Positions 10,848 to 22,416 of a stretch of 64,000 nt of DNA are shown here, piece by piece (position 1 is the stretch's first letter; every line of letters begins with the position of its first letter). The stretch is from positions 503,501-567,500 of the forward strand of contig JACEVL010000496.1 in the NCBI GenBank assembly GCA_020284085.1, given 5' to 3'. The notes beneath the pieces are model-generated. The model saw only the letters and a program-made list of their open reading frames with translations. It did no database searches and had not been told where the DNA came from. The stretch is from Aporrectodea caliginosa. Taxonomy: Eukaryota > Annelida > Clitellata > Crassiclitellata > Lumbricidae. Position numbers and translations under genes: made by a program.

Positions 10848-13800
10848 GTTATTATTATTATTATTATTGTTATTGGCCAAGACATGTATATTCCAACATC
10901 TGCATAACATACCATTACATGACAGCATAACATAATTTTGATTGATTTGATTGATTGATTTTAACATAATTTTACATTGTTGTTCCCACTTAACCACCAA
11001 TTGTATTTAATAGCCTTTAAAAAGTTTATTGCGTAGCACAAGGTAATATAACATGCCATAACTTGACATGACAGTTCATTAATATCAATGATCTTACATC
11101 TGTAACTTAAATTATTATATCAAGTGCCTTTGGTAGGTGTATGAATGAAATTACAAAGATCTTTTGTTTATTTAGTGTAGTGCAGTAATTTTCAACTGGT
11201 GTTCCACAGAAAAAGTGCTTTGAATAAGGTTCTATCGCAACGAAAATGGTTGAAAACCACTGGTGTAATGCATTGCACTGATAGTGTTGGTGTTCTTTAT
11301 ACCCTATTGTGCAAATTTCATTTACGGTTTAATAATTATTTAATTTATTTACCCTTTAATAATAAACTTAATTGGCTTCATTTTAGTGCGTCTAATGCAA
11401 ATTTTAGCAATGCTGATTTTGTTTCTTGCAGGATAGCGTCTGAAGTTAGTCTTGTCAAAGTTCCAACATCCAGGCAGCCAGTCAACTATTTGGCACTCAC
11501 TACGCAAGAGGTCTATTTTGCTGTACATTGGGATAATGATAATTATCATTGCTTATTGCTTATGAGTCGCATGTCGTAAATTTTAGATTATGAGTATTTT
11601 ACATATTCTTAAAGACCACAGTTTTTGCTTTAAAATGACACCAAAAGTTTGGTTCTACCTTATTTTTTGACAAAGTTACGAATGATTATGTGTTTTTTTA
11701 AATGTTTCATTTATTTTAATGTATAATCACAAAAAATAAAAGTATTCTCTGTAAAAAATTCTGAAAATACACATTAAAACAATGAATTTCACCAAATGTG
11801 AGAAATCAGAAATGTAAAAAAAATTTCACCCATTTTCATTAAAATCTGAAAATAAGAAAAAGTGACATCTGATCATATTTTGCTGTTTTGCTAGTAATGT
11901 ATATTGCCGACTTCCGACTCATTTTGATCCTTTGGGTCACATTTATTAAGCACCTTTTATCTAATGACTGAAGATCAGTCATTGGTGCTGGGCAGCACAG
12001 TAACTGTCTCAAGGGGGGCTTGAAACCTAACTGCTTTACAAGCAATAGTTTCCTCTGACAACATCTTATGGATGCCAGGGTCCTTGATGTTGCCCTCCTC
12101 CTTTATCCAGGCTTGGGACTGGCACTACCAGAGCATGGGTAGTGACAGAGTTCCGTGTTACAAGGCAGCCGCTCTAACCAGTCAGCTGACGTGTCCCACA
12201 ATTAATATTAAGCATGTCGGGTGTTTGGATTGATTTTCCTACCGTTTGACAATTATTTTGGATGTCCTTCAGTTTTACGGAGGAAAACGTGAATAACTGA
12301 GTGTCTTACTAATTTTCCAGAAGAATTCTTTATCAAGTTTTTAAGTTTATTGTTTTTGCCTTTTGTTTAATTGTGCATTATTTTCTATTTTGCAGGCAAC
12401 GCTGAAGAAGCATCTCGATGAGTTATTAATGGATGTTGGGCTGCTCAGCATTACAGTCAGGAATTGCGAAGGGTATGTAGAGTGTTGTGCAGTAGCCAGT
12501 TGATTAGAGCGCTCGGCCTGTAACGTTGAGAGTCGGGGTTTGAGCCTTACCTGAGGCGGTTACTGTTTAGGGACCTTTAGCAAGTCCTTCACTCACAATA
12601 ATTGCTCTGCGACATCATTGTTTTGTCGTATTGTCATGTGCACTTTGATCTTTGGAAGGACGGCAGTATCAAATACAATTGTATTGTTACAAATGCAGTT
12701 GTATTGTATTGTATTAATTCCTTCAGTCGACTCAGTTTGATGTTTTTTTAAACAAGACCTTGTTGCATTGACCTTGTTGCATTGAAGAAGCTTGGAATCA
12801 TGATTAAACTAATATTGATTGTTCTTTATTCGTTAGACTGTTCTTTATTCATTAGATTAAAAATTGTTGTATAGAAGAGTCTGTTGTCTTTGCATAGCAT
12901 GTATTTGGTATATGTCGGTCAGACAACTCTTACATCTTTTTCCTCATACAGTGTGCTTTTGAACAAAGGTGCTATTGATGTTTACCGGGATACATACTTT
13001 GCAAGCCTAGAACAGTTTGCTTTTCAAAGTGAATTAGGTTTCTGCTAACTTGGCTGTTTTTGAATTTTGTAGGGCAAATGAAAAATTGAAACTCCTAAAG
13101 GAACGTCTTGAGTCTAAGGTGAGAAGTCAGAACTGACTCTGGATTCTCTTTCAACAACTTTCTTGTAGAACTCTGCTGGGATCCTTTAACTTTAACTCGC
13201 GATATATCGGGCTGCTGTTAGATCCAAGAACTTTACCACTGTGGTTTTTAGGTTATGTAGATCCAAGGCCTGGATGAAAAAGCAGGGCGTGTCTAGTCTC
13301 TAGTACATGGTACACTGACTGTACACTGTCAGTTGAGAGATCGGTCTGTAAGGGAGAGGACTGGCCACCCATCCTCATATGCCGAAGCTAAAAAATTGAA
13401 GTCGTGTACACTACATACCCATGGATGCCTCTAGTGTCTGTATATACAATCTGTAATTATGTGTTTAATATGTAACAGTCTAATAAACTTGTACATCTAA
13501 TGAGACAGAGAGCATTTGTGTTGCTAACCTAAATTCATCTACTGTAGATCATGGCTACACAGTTTAAATGCTCAACATTTTAACAACGAGCGAGTACTAA
13601 AAGTGACTGGAAAACCAATTCAGCTCATCATTAAAGTGTCAATAAACTGTTCTTTATTCATTAGACTGTTCTTCTCGATTCATTAGATTCAAAATTTTTT
13701 AGATTAGAAGTTTCCCCACTTTTCTAGCTCTCAGGGTATTTAGAAATGGTGCTTTAAACCTTTAACGACGAGAGTCTCGGAGAGTTTACTAAAAGTGACT

Positions 13801-14117
13801 GGGAAACCAATCTTATCTGCCGTAGGCTGTCTCTTACGGATTCATCTTCTGGGTTGACCTGATTTCGGCTTGGTTTTGGTGTGCCATCGGTTGATGCCTT
13901 GTGCATTAGACACCGGCACAATAGAAGTTGCTGATTACAATTACAATGCAGCTCATCGTTAAAGTGTTAATGTTTCATATTTGTTTTATTTTTCAAGCGT
14001 ATAACAACTTCCGAAGCGGAACGTCTTTATGAAGAAGCACACGAACAGTCGCGGTCAACGGTTGGTTCGCTTCAGGTTACGGAACAATCGAATATGTTAG
14101 AAACGCAGGAAGACTAA
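6674..14117 (+). CDS. CENP-Q-like kinetochore protein (putative), nine exons
   Basis: Exons 6674-8224, 9002-9035, 9880-10018, 10719-10787, 11432-11510, 12396-12472, 13073-13118 and 13998-14117, plus possible coding sequence upstream of 6674, join with consistent phases and GT-AG borders to 704 residues. Residues 1-517 come from one exon and are Ser/Lys/Thr-rich and probably disordered, with a basic NLS-like NKKPKKLRVV near 475. The C-terminal about 185 residues are helical and coiled-coil-like. They begin PKIYQRWKVASKPTIEFVMG, followed by DELKTRIASEVSLVKVP and ATLKKHLDELLMDVGLLS. From memory of human CENP-Q, the Trp-Ser/Lys-Pro start, the 'LKxR...LKVP' spacing and the heptads agree. CENP-Q works with CENP-U in the CENP-O/P/Q/U group of the inner kinetochore. 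The identity is an inference; another coiled-coil chromatin protein is possible. The frame stays open back to an acceptor-like TTATTAG at 6637-6643, so a further 5' exon may exist. Only eight exons are listed here because the ninth is that possible upstream one. Confidence 0.6.
8775..8990. repeat. Minisatellite in intron, about 48-bp unit
   Basis: Four to five diverged units built around GATTTAGTGATTAATTC and TTATTCACTTA. It lies just before the acceptor of the 9002 exon. Confidence 0.8.
9002..9035 (+). CDS. CENP-Q-like gene, 34-nt exon
   Basis: Acceptor TTTGACAG, donor GCAAG|GTATTT. It encodes PNSSQEKAIKQ plus one base. The phase fits both neighbours. Confidence 0.7.
9143..9270 (+). mobile_element. 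tRNA-derived SINE, family C
   Basis: The head has a GTGGCCAATTGATTAGAGTG-like A-box region, followed by CCTTGAGCAAGTCCTTCA and AATTGCTC. Family C copies recur at 12484, 14934, 20010, 23985 (minus) and 42648. Confidence 0.7.
9615..9832. repeat. Minisatellite, about 34-bp unit
   Basis: Units of GAGCAGAACGGACAGATACA followed by GGGAGAGAGTCACT, about five to six imperfect copies. It lies in the intron just before the 9880 exon. Confidence 0.85.
9880..10018 (+). CDS. CENP-Q-like gene, exon starting the conserved domain
   Basis: Acceptor TTATTTCAG, donor TTTTGG|GTAAGT. It encodes AQHIDRRRSIEQKDVELKV followed by the KIYQRWKVASKPT stretch that I compare with the start of the CENP-Q domain. Confidence 0.85.
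10030..10312 (+). mobile_element. tRNA-derived SINE, family B
   Basis: Near full-length copy. It has the A-box region TGTAGTGGTTAGTGTGC, the B box GGTTCAAATCG, the body CTCAGCTATAATGAGT and the end GCTAGCTTAAGGGACTGCTC. Confidence 0.85.
10719..10787 (+). CDS. CENP-Q-like gene, exon
   Basis: Acceptor TGGTTTTAG, donor ACTCG|GTAATT. It encodes EKFKLQKVDLVDMMKCFDEL and KT, with split codons at both ends. Confidence 0.8.
10806..10873. repeat. (TTA)n microsatellite
   Basis: About 22 TTA units with two TTG interruptions, starting 19 bases after the 10787 donor. Confidence 0.95.
11183..11262. mobile_element. 80-bp hAT-like MITE
   Basis: The ends are CAGTAATTTTCAACTGG and, in reverse, CAGTGGTTTTCAACC. 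The flanking 8-mers are GTGTAGTG and GTGTAATG (7 of 8 identical). Confidence 0.75.
11432..11510 (+). CDS. CENP-Q-like gene, exon
   Basis: Acceptor TTTCTTGCAG, donor CAAGAG|GTCTAT (weak but GT). It encodes IASEVSLVKVPTSRQPVNYL and ALTTQE. Confidence 0.8.
11935..12205 (-). mobile_element. SINE family C, minus orientation
   Basis: The minus strand carries a family-C-like tRNA head at 12150-12205 (CTAACCAGTCAGCTGACGTG in plus reading) and a tail with the ATTTATTAAGCACC block. The body is diverged. Confidence 0.5.
12396..12472 (+). CDS. CENP-Q-like gene, exon
   Basis: Acceptor TATTTTGCAG, donor GCGAAGG|GTATGT. It encodes ATLKKHLDELLMDVGLLSIT and VRNCE, a strongly amphipathic coiled-coil segment. 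Confidence 0.85.
12484..12640 (+). mobile_element. tRNA-derived SINE, family C
   Basis: Head with AGTTGATTAGAGCGCTCG and a GGGTTTGAGCC B box, then GACCTTTAGCAAGTCCTTCA. It starts 12 bases after an exon donor. Confidence 0.7.
13073..13118 (+). CDS. CENP-Q-like gene, exon
   Basis: Acceptor AATTTTGTAG, donor CTAAG|GTGAGA. It encodes ANEKLKLLKERLESK, a continuation of the coiled coil. Confidence 0.85.
13572..13642. mobile_element. TTAA-type MITE, eroded copy
   Basis: Inverted ends related to CACTTTAACGATGAG. It matches the elements at 13754-13970 and 16868-16938, but its terminal TTAA has decayed. Confidence 0.55.
13754..13970. mobile_element. TTAA-type MITE carrying an insert
   Basis: It starts TTAAACCTTTAACGACGAG and ends CTCATCGTTAAAGTGTTAA. 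The middle (about 13808-13945) is foreign SINE-like sequence absent from the 71-bp copy at 16868, so the copy was interrupted. The TTAA flanks suggest a piggyBac- or Kolobok-type element. Confidence 0.65.
13998..14117 (+). CDS. CENP-Q-like gene, terminal exon
   Basis: Acceptor TTTTTCAAG. It encodes RITTSEAERLYEEAHEQSRS, then a 19-residue tail ending NMLETQED and a TAA stop. No canonical AATAAA lies close downstream; the first seen is at about 15047 inside a SINE. Confidence 0.8.
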   Translation, partial: RITTSEAERLYEEAHEQSRSTVGSLQVTEQSNMLETQED

Positions 14118-14933
14118 CTGTAGACATTTTTCTACGATCATGTGTTGTTGCTTGCACATTCTTGGGACAACTGCACACGGCACTCGCTTGGTTTTGGGTT
14201 TGTTTGTTGTGTCAAAGCTCATGATGGGGGCCCATCCATTTAGTATGTATACCCCATGGAGGGGAGTGAGGGGTTACCCAAATGCATATGCTTGGGGGGG
14301 TTACTGATAAGTTAGGTATACATAGGAAAGGGGGATAAAACCTCGATAGTAATTTGTCTGTTATTGGCCTTGTTCAAACGAGCCACTGAACAGTTATCAA
14401 ACAAGTACTGCTGGGAAGAGTAGGACTGTTGGAGAGGTGTAACTTAGATGCCATGTTACCTCTGACTGCTATTAACTATTACACAGCTCAGCAGCGAGTC
14501 CAACAGTCTGGCATACGTACTCAGGTGGGTGGGGTGTTAAAAGTATACGTGTGTGCAGGAAGGGGACCAGTTTTCCACTGGATACATTCTGAATGGATGG
14601 CCCCATGCTGCCTGTGAACCCCGGTAAAATAAGGTAGAAAAGGACGCCTGCTTGTTCATGCACGTTTACAGAAACACTGAAAAGCATGGTCCTGATAACA
14701 ATGTAACTTCATAATGTAACTAATCAGACATTAATACAGTGCGACTCAGAGTAAAACCTCTCCAAGGCGGGCGCTCTGTGGTGTGGTAAAATTCATTCAT
14801 TCATTTCAGATATTTATATAGCGCCCCTTCAAGATTTCTACTCAGAGGCGCTTGTAGATTGAATGTGCGATTAAAGCAGTCATGTGATTGGACACCGTTT
14901 TAGAATTCTGTGTACCCTTCTGTTTCATTATTG
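14118..14933. other. Intergenic / possible 3' UTR
   Basis: It holds a possible MITE at about 14226-14610: the left GGGGGCCCATCCATTTAG-like end is matched in reverse by GGGGCCATCCATTCAG. A SINE-A tail fragment lies at 14813-14855. No gene is supported. Confidence 0.4.
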
Positions 14934-15085
14934 GACACTGGTCGATCGGTTAGAGTGCTCGCCTTGTGATGCGAAGGGTATGGGTCTGAGCCTCCCAAGA
15001 CGGTCACTGTGTATTGACCTTTAGCAGAGTCTTGCTCGGTGCCATCAATAAATGCTTGGTCATTAAAGAGTGGCGCTTAACATAA
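14934..15085 (+). mobile_element. tRNA-derived SINE, family C
   Basis: Head GTCGATCGGTTAGAGTGCTC, then GACCTTTAGCAGAGTCTTGC and the terminal ATTAAAGAGTGGCGC block. Confidence 0.7.
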
Positions 15086-15929
15086 TAATCACTTATCAAG
15101 TTGAATGGCACTCTTGGCAGACTGTTGATATTCATTCTGGTGGAAGGCCAGCACTTAAGAACTGATCTGCATTTTGGTTTTGGTGTGCTATCGTGTATGC
15201 CATGTGTATTAGAAGTTACTAATTACTACTGCATAAACACCGTCTGGATTGGAAAATGTGTATTTAGTTTCTGGAAAGCTTAATTTTGTGTTGAATTTAA
15301 GTTTAAATTAAACTGTCTGAACTTCACAAGAAATCTGTTAACACTCTGAACCCCATTGGCCAAATTCTTGGTTCCTCTGCAATAACACAATTTTGGTGGG
15401 ATGCTTTTGCTGTCCGACACAAGCACCCAGGGGCAGAGGTAAGGACTAATATCTGATAAAATGGGGTAAACAAGAAACAGACCATTGGATGAAAGGGTCA
15501 TGTATGCTTACAAGCGAATACCCGTAATTGAATTTAGGTGTACATGCATTATCTGTAAGTATGATTCAAAACATCAGTTGCAACATGTTTAATATGTAAT
15601 ATTCTAATCAACTTGTACATCTAAAGAGACAGAACGGCATTTGTGGCACTAACCTAAATTCATATAAATCAAGGCTAAACAATTTAAATGCTTAAGCTGA
15701 ATACAGTTCTTGTGAGATAAACCAATGCTAAGCAACGTCCCAAACAGATAAAACCCGGCTGAACTAGGTCCATATATTCAAGTCAGACTACTCGAAGATT
15801 TTACGACAGCGTTTAAATGAAGCTGGAAATGCCAAGTTTATTTTGTGACTTTCATGGACCTCCTAAGACTGGGCCTCTTAACGGGCACCAAAAGGCCTGG
15901 GTAACCAACCCCAGGCGGGTACCCAGCTG
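15086..15929. other. Intergenic stretch
   Basis: No gene is recognised. The segment 15583-15692 is a diverged duplicate of 13450-13575. Confidence 0.4.
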
Positions 15930-16380
15930 TAGGGCTATACGAAAATTACGTTCAAAAAGTGAAAAAAATCACGACTTACTTTAAAAAAAATTGCCAAATT
16001 CATGACACCGATTCACAGACATATTGTATTAAAAAAACCATCGCACTTACAAACACTTCACTCCGTTTACAACGTTACGTCGGCGCAGACACTGACTTAG
16101 TAAAAAATTAATGAAGTCATGGCTCCAAGTAAGAGGACAATGGTTTAATTTACTTTTGGCACCATATGACAGTTGAATAAAAATGCCTTTATTCTTGGAA
16201 AATGTATCATTCACGATCAAGGTGGCCGTTTTACGTCCAATTTGTTATGTTTAACATCAGAAATTTATGGATTTCAACAGAGACGTGCAGTATATGTGCA
16301 AAATTACGGCAAATGCTAAAATTCACGGCACATGCTAATATTCACGGTTTGGCTGAATTCGTGATTTTCGTCTAGCCCTA
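15930..16380. mobile_element. Non-autonomous DNA transposon, 451 bp
   Basis: The ends are TAGGGCTATACGAAAATTAC and, in reverse, TAGGGCTAGACGAAAATCAC. The flanking 8-mers CCCAGCTG and CCTAGCTG differ at one base. A fragment of the same family begins near 29224. hAT-like by its 8-bp duplication. Confidence 0.8.
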
Positions 16381-18872
16381 CCTAGCTGTGAATTCAATGC
16401 TATCAACAAATGAGATGGAATGGAAATGTAAAAAATTTGAACAAAACTGCAGTAAATCAATGCTTCCCTTTGTTAATGAAGTCATATCGGAATGTCATGG
16501 GTAAATATCTGTATGCTTCCACTGTGTCGTTATCATAAAGTCAAGACACGCAAAATCAATTTTCCAACAGAATCAAGTTACAATACCAACAGCAAAAAAC
16601 CTCGGCTGCAATACAGCTGCATTGATGTACAAAAACCTAATTCTTTTAGCTACATGTACTGGTATTCCTTATTGGATTTCACTTGGTTCACATTTTGTCA
16701 AGATTGCATTTCACTGGCTTTCAGGACTGGCTATCCGGTCACAAATATCCAAAGACGGGAGAGAGGGGGCTCACCAAAATGTGGGCAAGGGAATGCAGCT
16801 TATGCCCAAAGCGAATGTCCACGTCTAAATTTTTTACATAAAGACAGATCTAAGTACAGTCTGTGCCTTAACACTTTAACGATGAGAGTCTACTAAAAAC
16901 GACTTGGAAGCCAAAGCAGCTCATCGTTAAAGTGTTAAACACCAATTTCAGTCAGACATTGGATCCAAGTAGATTCCCTTTGCTGGGGTGCATTATCAAA
17001 GTAACCCACCCAGTAGCACAGTTAGCCTTGGAAGATTAACAGAAAAGCCTAAAACATCAGTACCACCGTAGTGCTGAACGCAAAGGGGAATAGGAGGGCA
17101 ATGCCAAAGTGGGTCATTTTCTGGACATCATTTACATATAACCCCTCAACAAGACCCTCACAGCAGTTTTAGCTGCTACAGTGGAAAGACTAGCACACTC
17201 TAAGCAGTACACTAGAAAAAAAGCACTAAATTGAGGCAAACAGATTGTGTACAACAATGGCCTTGCTGCTCTACATAATTATCAAGAAAGCATTCATAGT
17301 GACTTTCAGCCACATATCAAGGATGCTGCATGCATGACTACGTCATTTCATCGGTTTCATTTTACCAAAAGTATTCAAAGTTGCTCACAGTTTTACCAGT
17401 TTCACGACCGTTCCTGCAAAAGCAGCAATTAGCCAAAAAGTTAAATTTTTCTAACACAACAGCACATCTAAACTACAACAAAACCTTAAAAGAAGTCAAA
17501 TATAAAAAATCAGCCATGTTTAGCAAGAGGAGACTCTTTATCACAATGGTACGGAAGTTACCGGCAAATTACAAAAACCAATGGCAAAAACAGGCCAATA
17601 TCACGGTGCAGTAACAGCGTTTTATGTTCATACCGCTACACTACGTGATGGACTGTCTGGTCCGAACTACACTAAAGTATAAGGCATCAACTGATGGTGC
17701 CAATCAACTTCCCTAAACACATTCTCAAGAATTCTGCACAGCATCTTGGATAACTGAAGTGGCCCACTGCACAAGGCAGGCGTTAACCATTCATTCACTC
17801 TGAAACCAACAAACTTTATAAGTTTATGTTTGTAATTGTAACCTGACATTTATAAACTTCCACTTCAAGAAAAAACTCGTCAGTGGCGCTCCCGACCGAA
17901 TCAGTGAAATTACTGTCAAATAATAAACTTCAGGCGCTTGTGAAACAGTGGAAAGGACAAACTGAGGAGCTCGAACCGCAGCTCTCGAGAAAGATGATTC
18001 CAGCTGGTGGACCCAGCACAGGCACAGTTTAAAAAAGAAAACGCAAAAAGCCTGACATTGACGAAAACCCAATGAAAACTCGGCAACGAACAGGTCAGCA
18101 ACTACAAGCCAAAGCGCAAACTTAACATGTATAATTTTTACAAGTAAGCGGAAGTCTGTGCAAAAAAAGAGCCACAACTGACATACTGAAATGTTGGAAA
18201 AATCTGGAATGCCTATATAACAATGAACCAAAACATGCCAGGAAGTTGAAAACGTTCTATTTGGTGCATTTAAATTGGCATGTTTACTGCAAATGCCGAC
18301 ATCCCAGCACGCTAATCACTAGACTATAATGTCACCTGATTTTGAAGCAAAGCACCCATTAAATCAGAAAATTATGTAAGCCACATTTATCTGAACATTT
18401 GTTTACATAGCACCTTTTCTTCCTCTAAGAGATGATGCATACGCCCTTATCTGCAAATGCTTTGCCTCCACAAATCCCCTCTCATAACAAATGTGGTTGT
18501 GAAAATTAAAACAAAATTTTAAATACAAACACTTAAACATTAAAGCTTCCGTACGTTAAGCAACACCGGCGAGAACAGAAATCCTACATCATTAAACACA
18601 GCAATTCAAACATACAGCATTGCTTACAAAATTTAATTTCATGCTAAGAATAACTGTTGGCCCACAGCAACGGCAAACAACGAATTCATACAAACCATAT
18701 AGAATCGATATTTTTTGAGATTCTACAATTATAAATCGTGACTACCACTTGGATGTCCCACAGATGGCGTCCAATCACACAAATGAATATCATCAATCAA
18801 ACGTATCGGAGATCACGACTTTGTGACATCGCTACTGGAAGCGGTAGATCGTGGAATTGTCGTTGGCCACGT
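16381..18872. other. Convergent intergenic region, no gene seen
   Basis: Between the 3' ends of the CENP-Q-like and MDH2 genes. It holds the TTAA MITE at 16868 and a SINE tail (CTCGTCAGTGGCGCTCCCGA) near 17876. The short open frames have no domains. It may include 3' UTRs of both genes. Confidence 0.4.
16868..16938. mobile_element. TTAA-type MITE, 71 bp, intact
   Basis: TTAA followed by CACTTTAACGATGAG, mirrored perfectly at the right end as CTCATCGTTAAAGTG then TTAA. The TTAA target and the terminal sequence suggest a piggyBac-like origin. Confidence 0.8.
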
Positions 18873-19013
18873 CTAGTTGTGGCACGGATTCTTTGCCACA
18901 AACTCCTCACCCTTGATGATGTTCTTGTTAAGTTCGGGGAAAGCGGCCTTGATCATGTTCACCTCATAGTCGTTCAGCTTGCCAAGGCCAAGGTTCTTTT
19001 CTATTCCGTTTCT
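18873..19013 (-). CDS. MDH2: MDH2 exon 8 (C-terminal)
   Basis: Residues 299-344, starting [15 protein letters not shown] after a TTCACAG acceptor and ending [11 protein letters not shown] then stop. The family ending is usually shorter; the NPCHN tail is extra. Confidence 0.95.
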   Translation of the reverse strand, partial: RNGIEKNLGLGKLNDYEVNMIKAAFPELNKNIIKGEEFVAKNPCHN

Positions 19014-22000
19014 CTGTGAACAGAAAACGCAGCGTTTTTTAAAATGCTGAAATCCATTACAACATGATGAAAATACGTTTGCTTCATCAAACATTGTAAG
19101 AAGTCATTGTAGAATCTTTTGGCCACATCAAAGAAAATTCCCAAAATGACCCTCTATCTAATCCAGCCACTTCTATAGCCTTGTTCCTCAGTCGTAACAC
19201 CTCTTCATGAGGACAAGTACTTACTTTGCAACAGCGGACATCCTTTCACGCTACCATTCGTTAAATCTAAATTTGTTCAAGTGCCAAAAAAAGCAATCAC
19301 TCTAAACATCACTCCGTCATTCATTATGAAAATTTATATAGCGCCCCTTCAAAGGTATCACACAGGAGCGCTCCCGACCTAACTTCGGCAAAAGAAGACA
19401 GTTTTAAGATTGCAATAGAAACAAATCAAGAGGGAACCCGGGGCAGCAGGCACACTGGCACAGGTATGGTGGGAGCCTGTCCAGAGCACAGGGACAGCAA
19501 GAGAGAATTGTAATTGTAATTAGCAACTTCTATTGCGCCGGTGTCAATGCACAAGGCATCAACCGATGGCACACCAAAACCAAGCCATAATGAGGTCAAC
19601 ATCCGAAATTTCGAGCACTTGTTATAGCGCCCCTTCAACATTTCTACTCAGAGGCGCTCCCGACTACAGCGCGGACACTGAATCGGAATTTCACGCCGAA
19701 GTGCACGAGCAATTGTGAGTGAAGGACTTGCCCAGGGTCCCTACGCGGCGGCTTGAGGTGGATTCGAACCCGCAACCCTCCGGCTGCAAGGCACCGTAAG
19801 AGAAAGCGCGTTGGTGCCTGATAGAAGTTCACGCATAGGGATAACAAGTTCACACTGCACAGAGTGGAAAGCTTGGCAGCCTGCACATCCTGGGTGGAAC
19901 AACAAAGATTCTATCAATGCAAAAAATGCAAAGCAGTACAATCCATCATTGAAACTGTGCTATATAAATTTACAACTACAAATGTTTCGAGCAGAATGCC
20001 AAACTGCGACAAAGTAGCCGATTGGTTAAAAATGCAATGATTACGGGATCCATCCTCCCCGAGACAGTAACTGTGCAGGGACCTTGAGCAAGTCTTTCAC
20101 TCACAATTGCTCAGCACCATCGATTGATACTGTGTCGTTAGTTCATGGTGCATAATAACAAAACATCAATTAGTGTATATCAGATACTCACCCCAAGCAG
20201 CAGAGGAGTGGCGAAGTACTTGGCCTCGCTCTCATCCGACTTCACGAATGCGCACTCCACAATTCCAGATTCCCCGGCCAAAGCTTGCAGCATGGAATTG
20301 ACAAAACGAGAGCCAGCAAAGGCCATTGACAGCGTAGCCGAACCCTAGAGTTAAAAATAGTAACAGCGTTCACTTCCACAGTTTTTCTGCCTACACTACA
20401 TTCTCGATTCATACAGTCATTGCCAGTGTTTCATTTGTCAACAGGAGCTAAAGCTATCCATAGCGGCCTATGTGCACTGTTTCAGTTGTCAAAAAGAGCT
20501 GAAGATATCCATAGGGGCATGTGTGCAGTGTTTAATTTGTCAAAAAGAGCTGAAGATATCCACAGATGCCTATGTTCAGTGTTAGTTGTCAAAATCTAAT
20601 GTTCTTAATATGTTGCACACGAATCGACTCATGACTCCGTAATATTGAACTGTGTTGTGCAGCTTCTTTTCGTTGGTAGTCCAGTGGCTTTGTTCAAAGT
20701 ACCATGCCTTGCCAAGAAATAGCACCGTTTTCTACATTCCATGCGCTAAGAGTTGGACCATTGATGCCATGAAAGAGAGCTCTGTGATTCACCTCCATCT
20801 CAGCTATAATGAGCACACTGACCACACAATGTCAGTGGAAAGATCAGAAGGCAATGGAGACAATGGGCTACCCATCCGAATAAGCTGAGATGTCACTATC
20901 CAGGGTTGCCACAAGGTTAATAAAACAAAATTCCATGATCTTTTTCAATGACTGTGAAGACTTATTTTAGATGAAAAAGGACCTACTTTCTAATTGTTTT
21001 AACAACGTAATATTTATCAAAATTTAGAAATCATTATAAGTATATGTCTATTAATGATTGTTTCATTTTCCACGACTTTCCATTACTTAGCTATTTTCAA
21101 TACCATGACTTTCCAGATTTTTTTGGGAAAACACCTGTATATGCAGGTTTTCTAGGCCTTAAATTTTTCAAAGTCTAATTCCATGACTTTCCAGGTTTTC
21201 CAGGATCCATGGCAACTCTTGCTAACACATCACACCAAGGTTGCCTCTGAGGGTTAGCTAAAGGGACTGCTCTTCTTCTTCTTCACGATACTACAAAGCA
21301 GTTTCAAGATCAAGAAGATGAGATCTGAGAGAACTTAGAAACCTACAGCTCCAGCCTTTGCCTCGACAACTTCTGTTCCTGCATTCTGGATTCGCGTCGA
21401 TAGAGCAACACGTTCATCCTGAAATAACAGGAAATATTCTATCAGAATAATACCAAAAGCATAGAACTACATGCAACGGTGTGTGCACCTCAATCAATAA
21501 TAGTCATCTGTCAAGGCCATTTTCTGAGGACAAAGAAGATTTGATTAAATCAATCACTCAATCAATCAAAGTTTTATACAGTGCCTTTCAAAATACCAAC
21601 TCAGAGGCACTCCTTGCCCAACCATGGCTAAAGACAACAGTATTTAAGGATAGATAGAATGCCAAGTTATAAATAAATACTTTGCCATATTATGATTAAA
21701 AGGTCTCAATTGATTTCATACAGCTTTCAAATGTGACTTTGTTTCTTGTTTACTTTGCAGACCTCTGACTCCAGAGTCTGGAGTGAAACATTCGATGCGT
21801 CCTCCTTTCCGGCTTTCTGTGTCCTCTTTGGGCTATCCATGTATCTGGCAACTCTTTGCAAAGGGGACCAGTAAGCAAATCATTGTGGACCGCAGAGCAG
21901 AGGTCAGCGGCCAGTGCTGGCCGAAGTACGACAGAAGAGAGGTAGCCCATGGTTGATAAATTGCTTATCCACCATAGGCTGCATCTCGGTATAATAGACT

Positions 22001-22379
22001 GATCCTCTGGATGTTGACCTGATTACGGCCTGGTGTTGGTACGCCATCGGTTGATGCCTATTGCATTAGACACTGGCACAATAGACGTTACTGATTACAA
22101 TTATCACAGTGAACAAGGAATCCAACAAATGGTTGCCTCAAGTGAAGCTGCATTCAAAACTCAGAGGCATTGCAAGAAATTATTAGCACAGAGCAACACC
22201 TCACCTGTGGAAACGACACGGGTGGCGTGCACTGGGAAATCAGTGGAACAATGGTCACACCTGAATGACCGCCGACCACAGGGCAGTTCACATGGTCAGG
22301 ATTCAGGCCCTGAAAACAACCAACAGAAGACACACCAATAAACACGCATTAATAATAAAATTAATTATAATAATAAAAT

Positions 22380-22416
<37 letters not shown>

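Noticed and set aside
20192..20344. Apparent one-base insertion in MDH2 exon 7
   Set aside because: On recounting the run of A bases around 20279-20282 and the opposite-strand frame, the exon is 153 bases and in frame.
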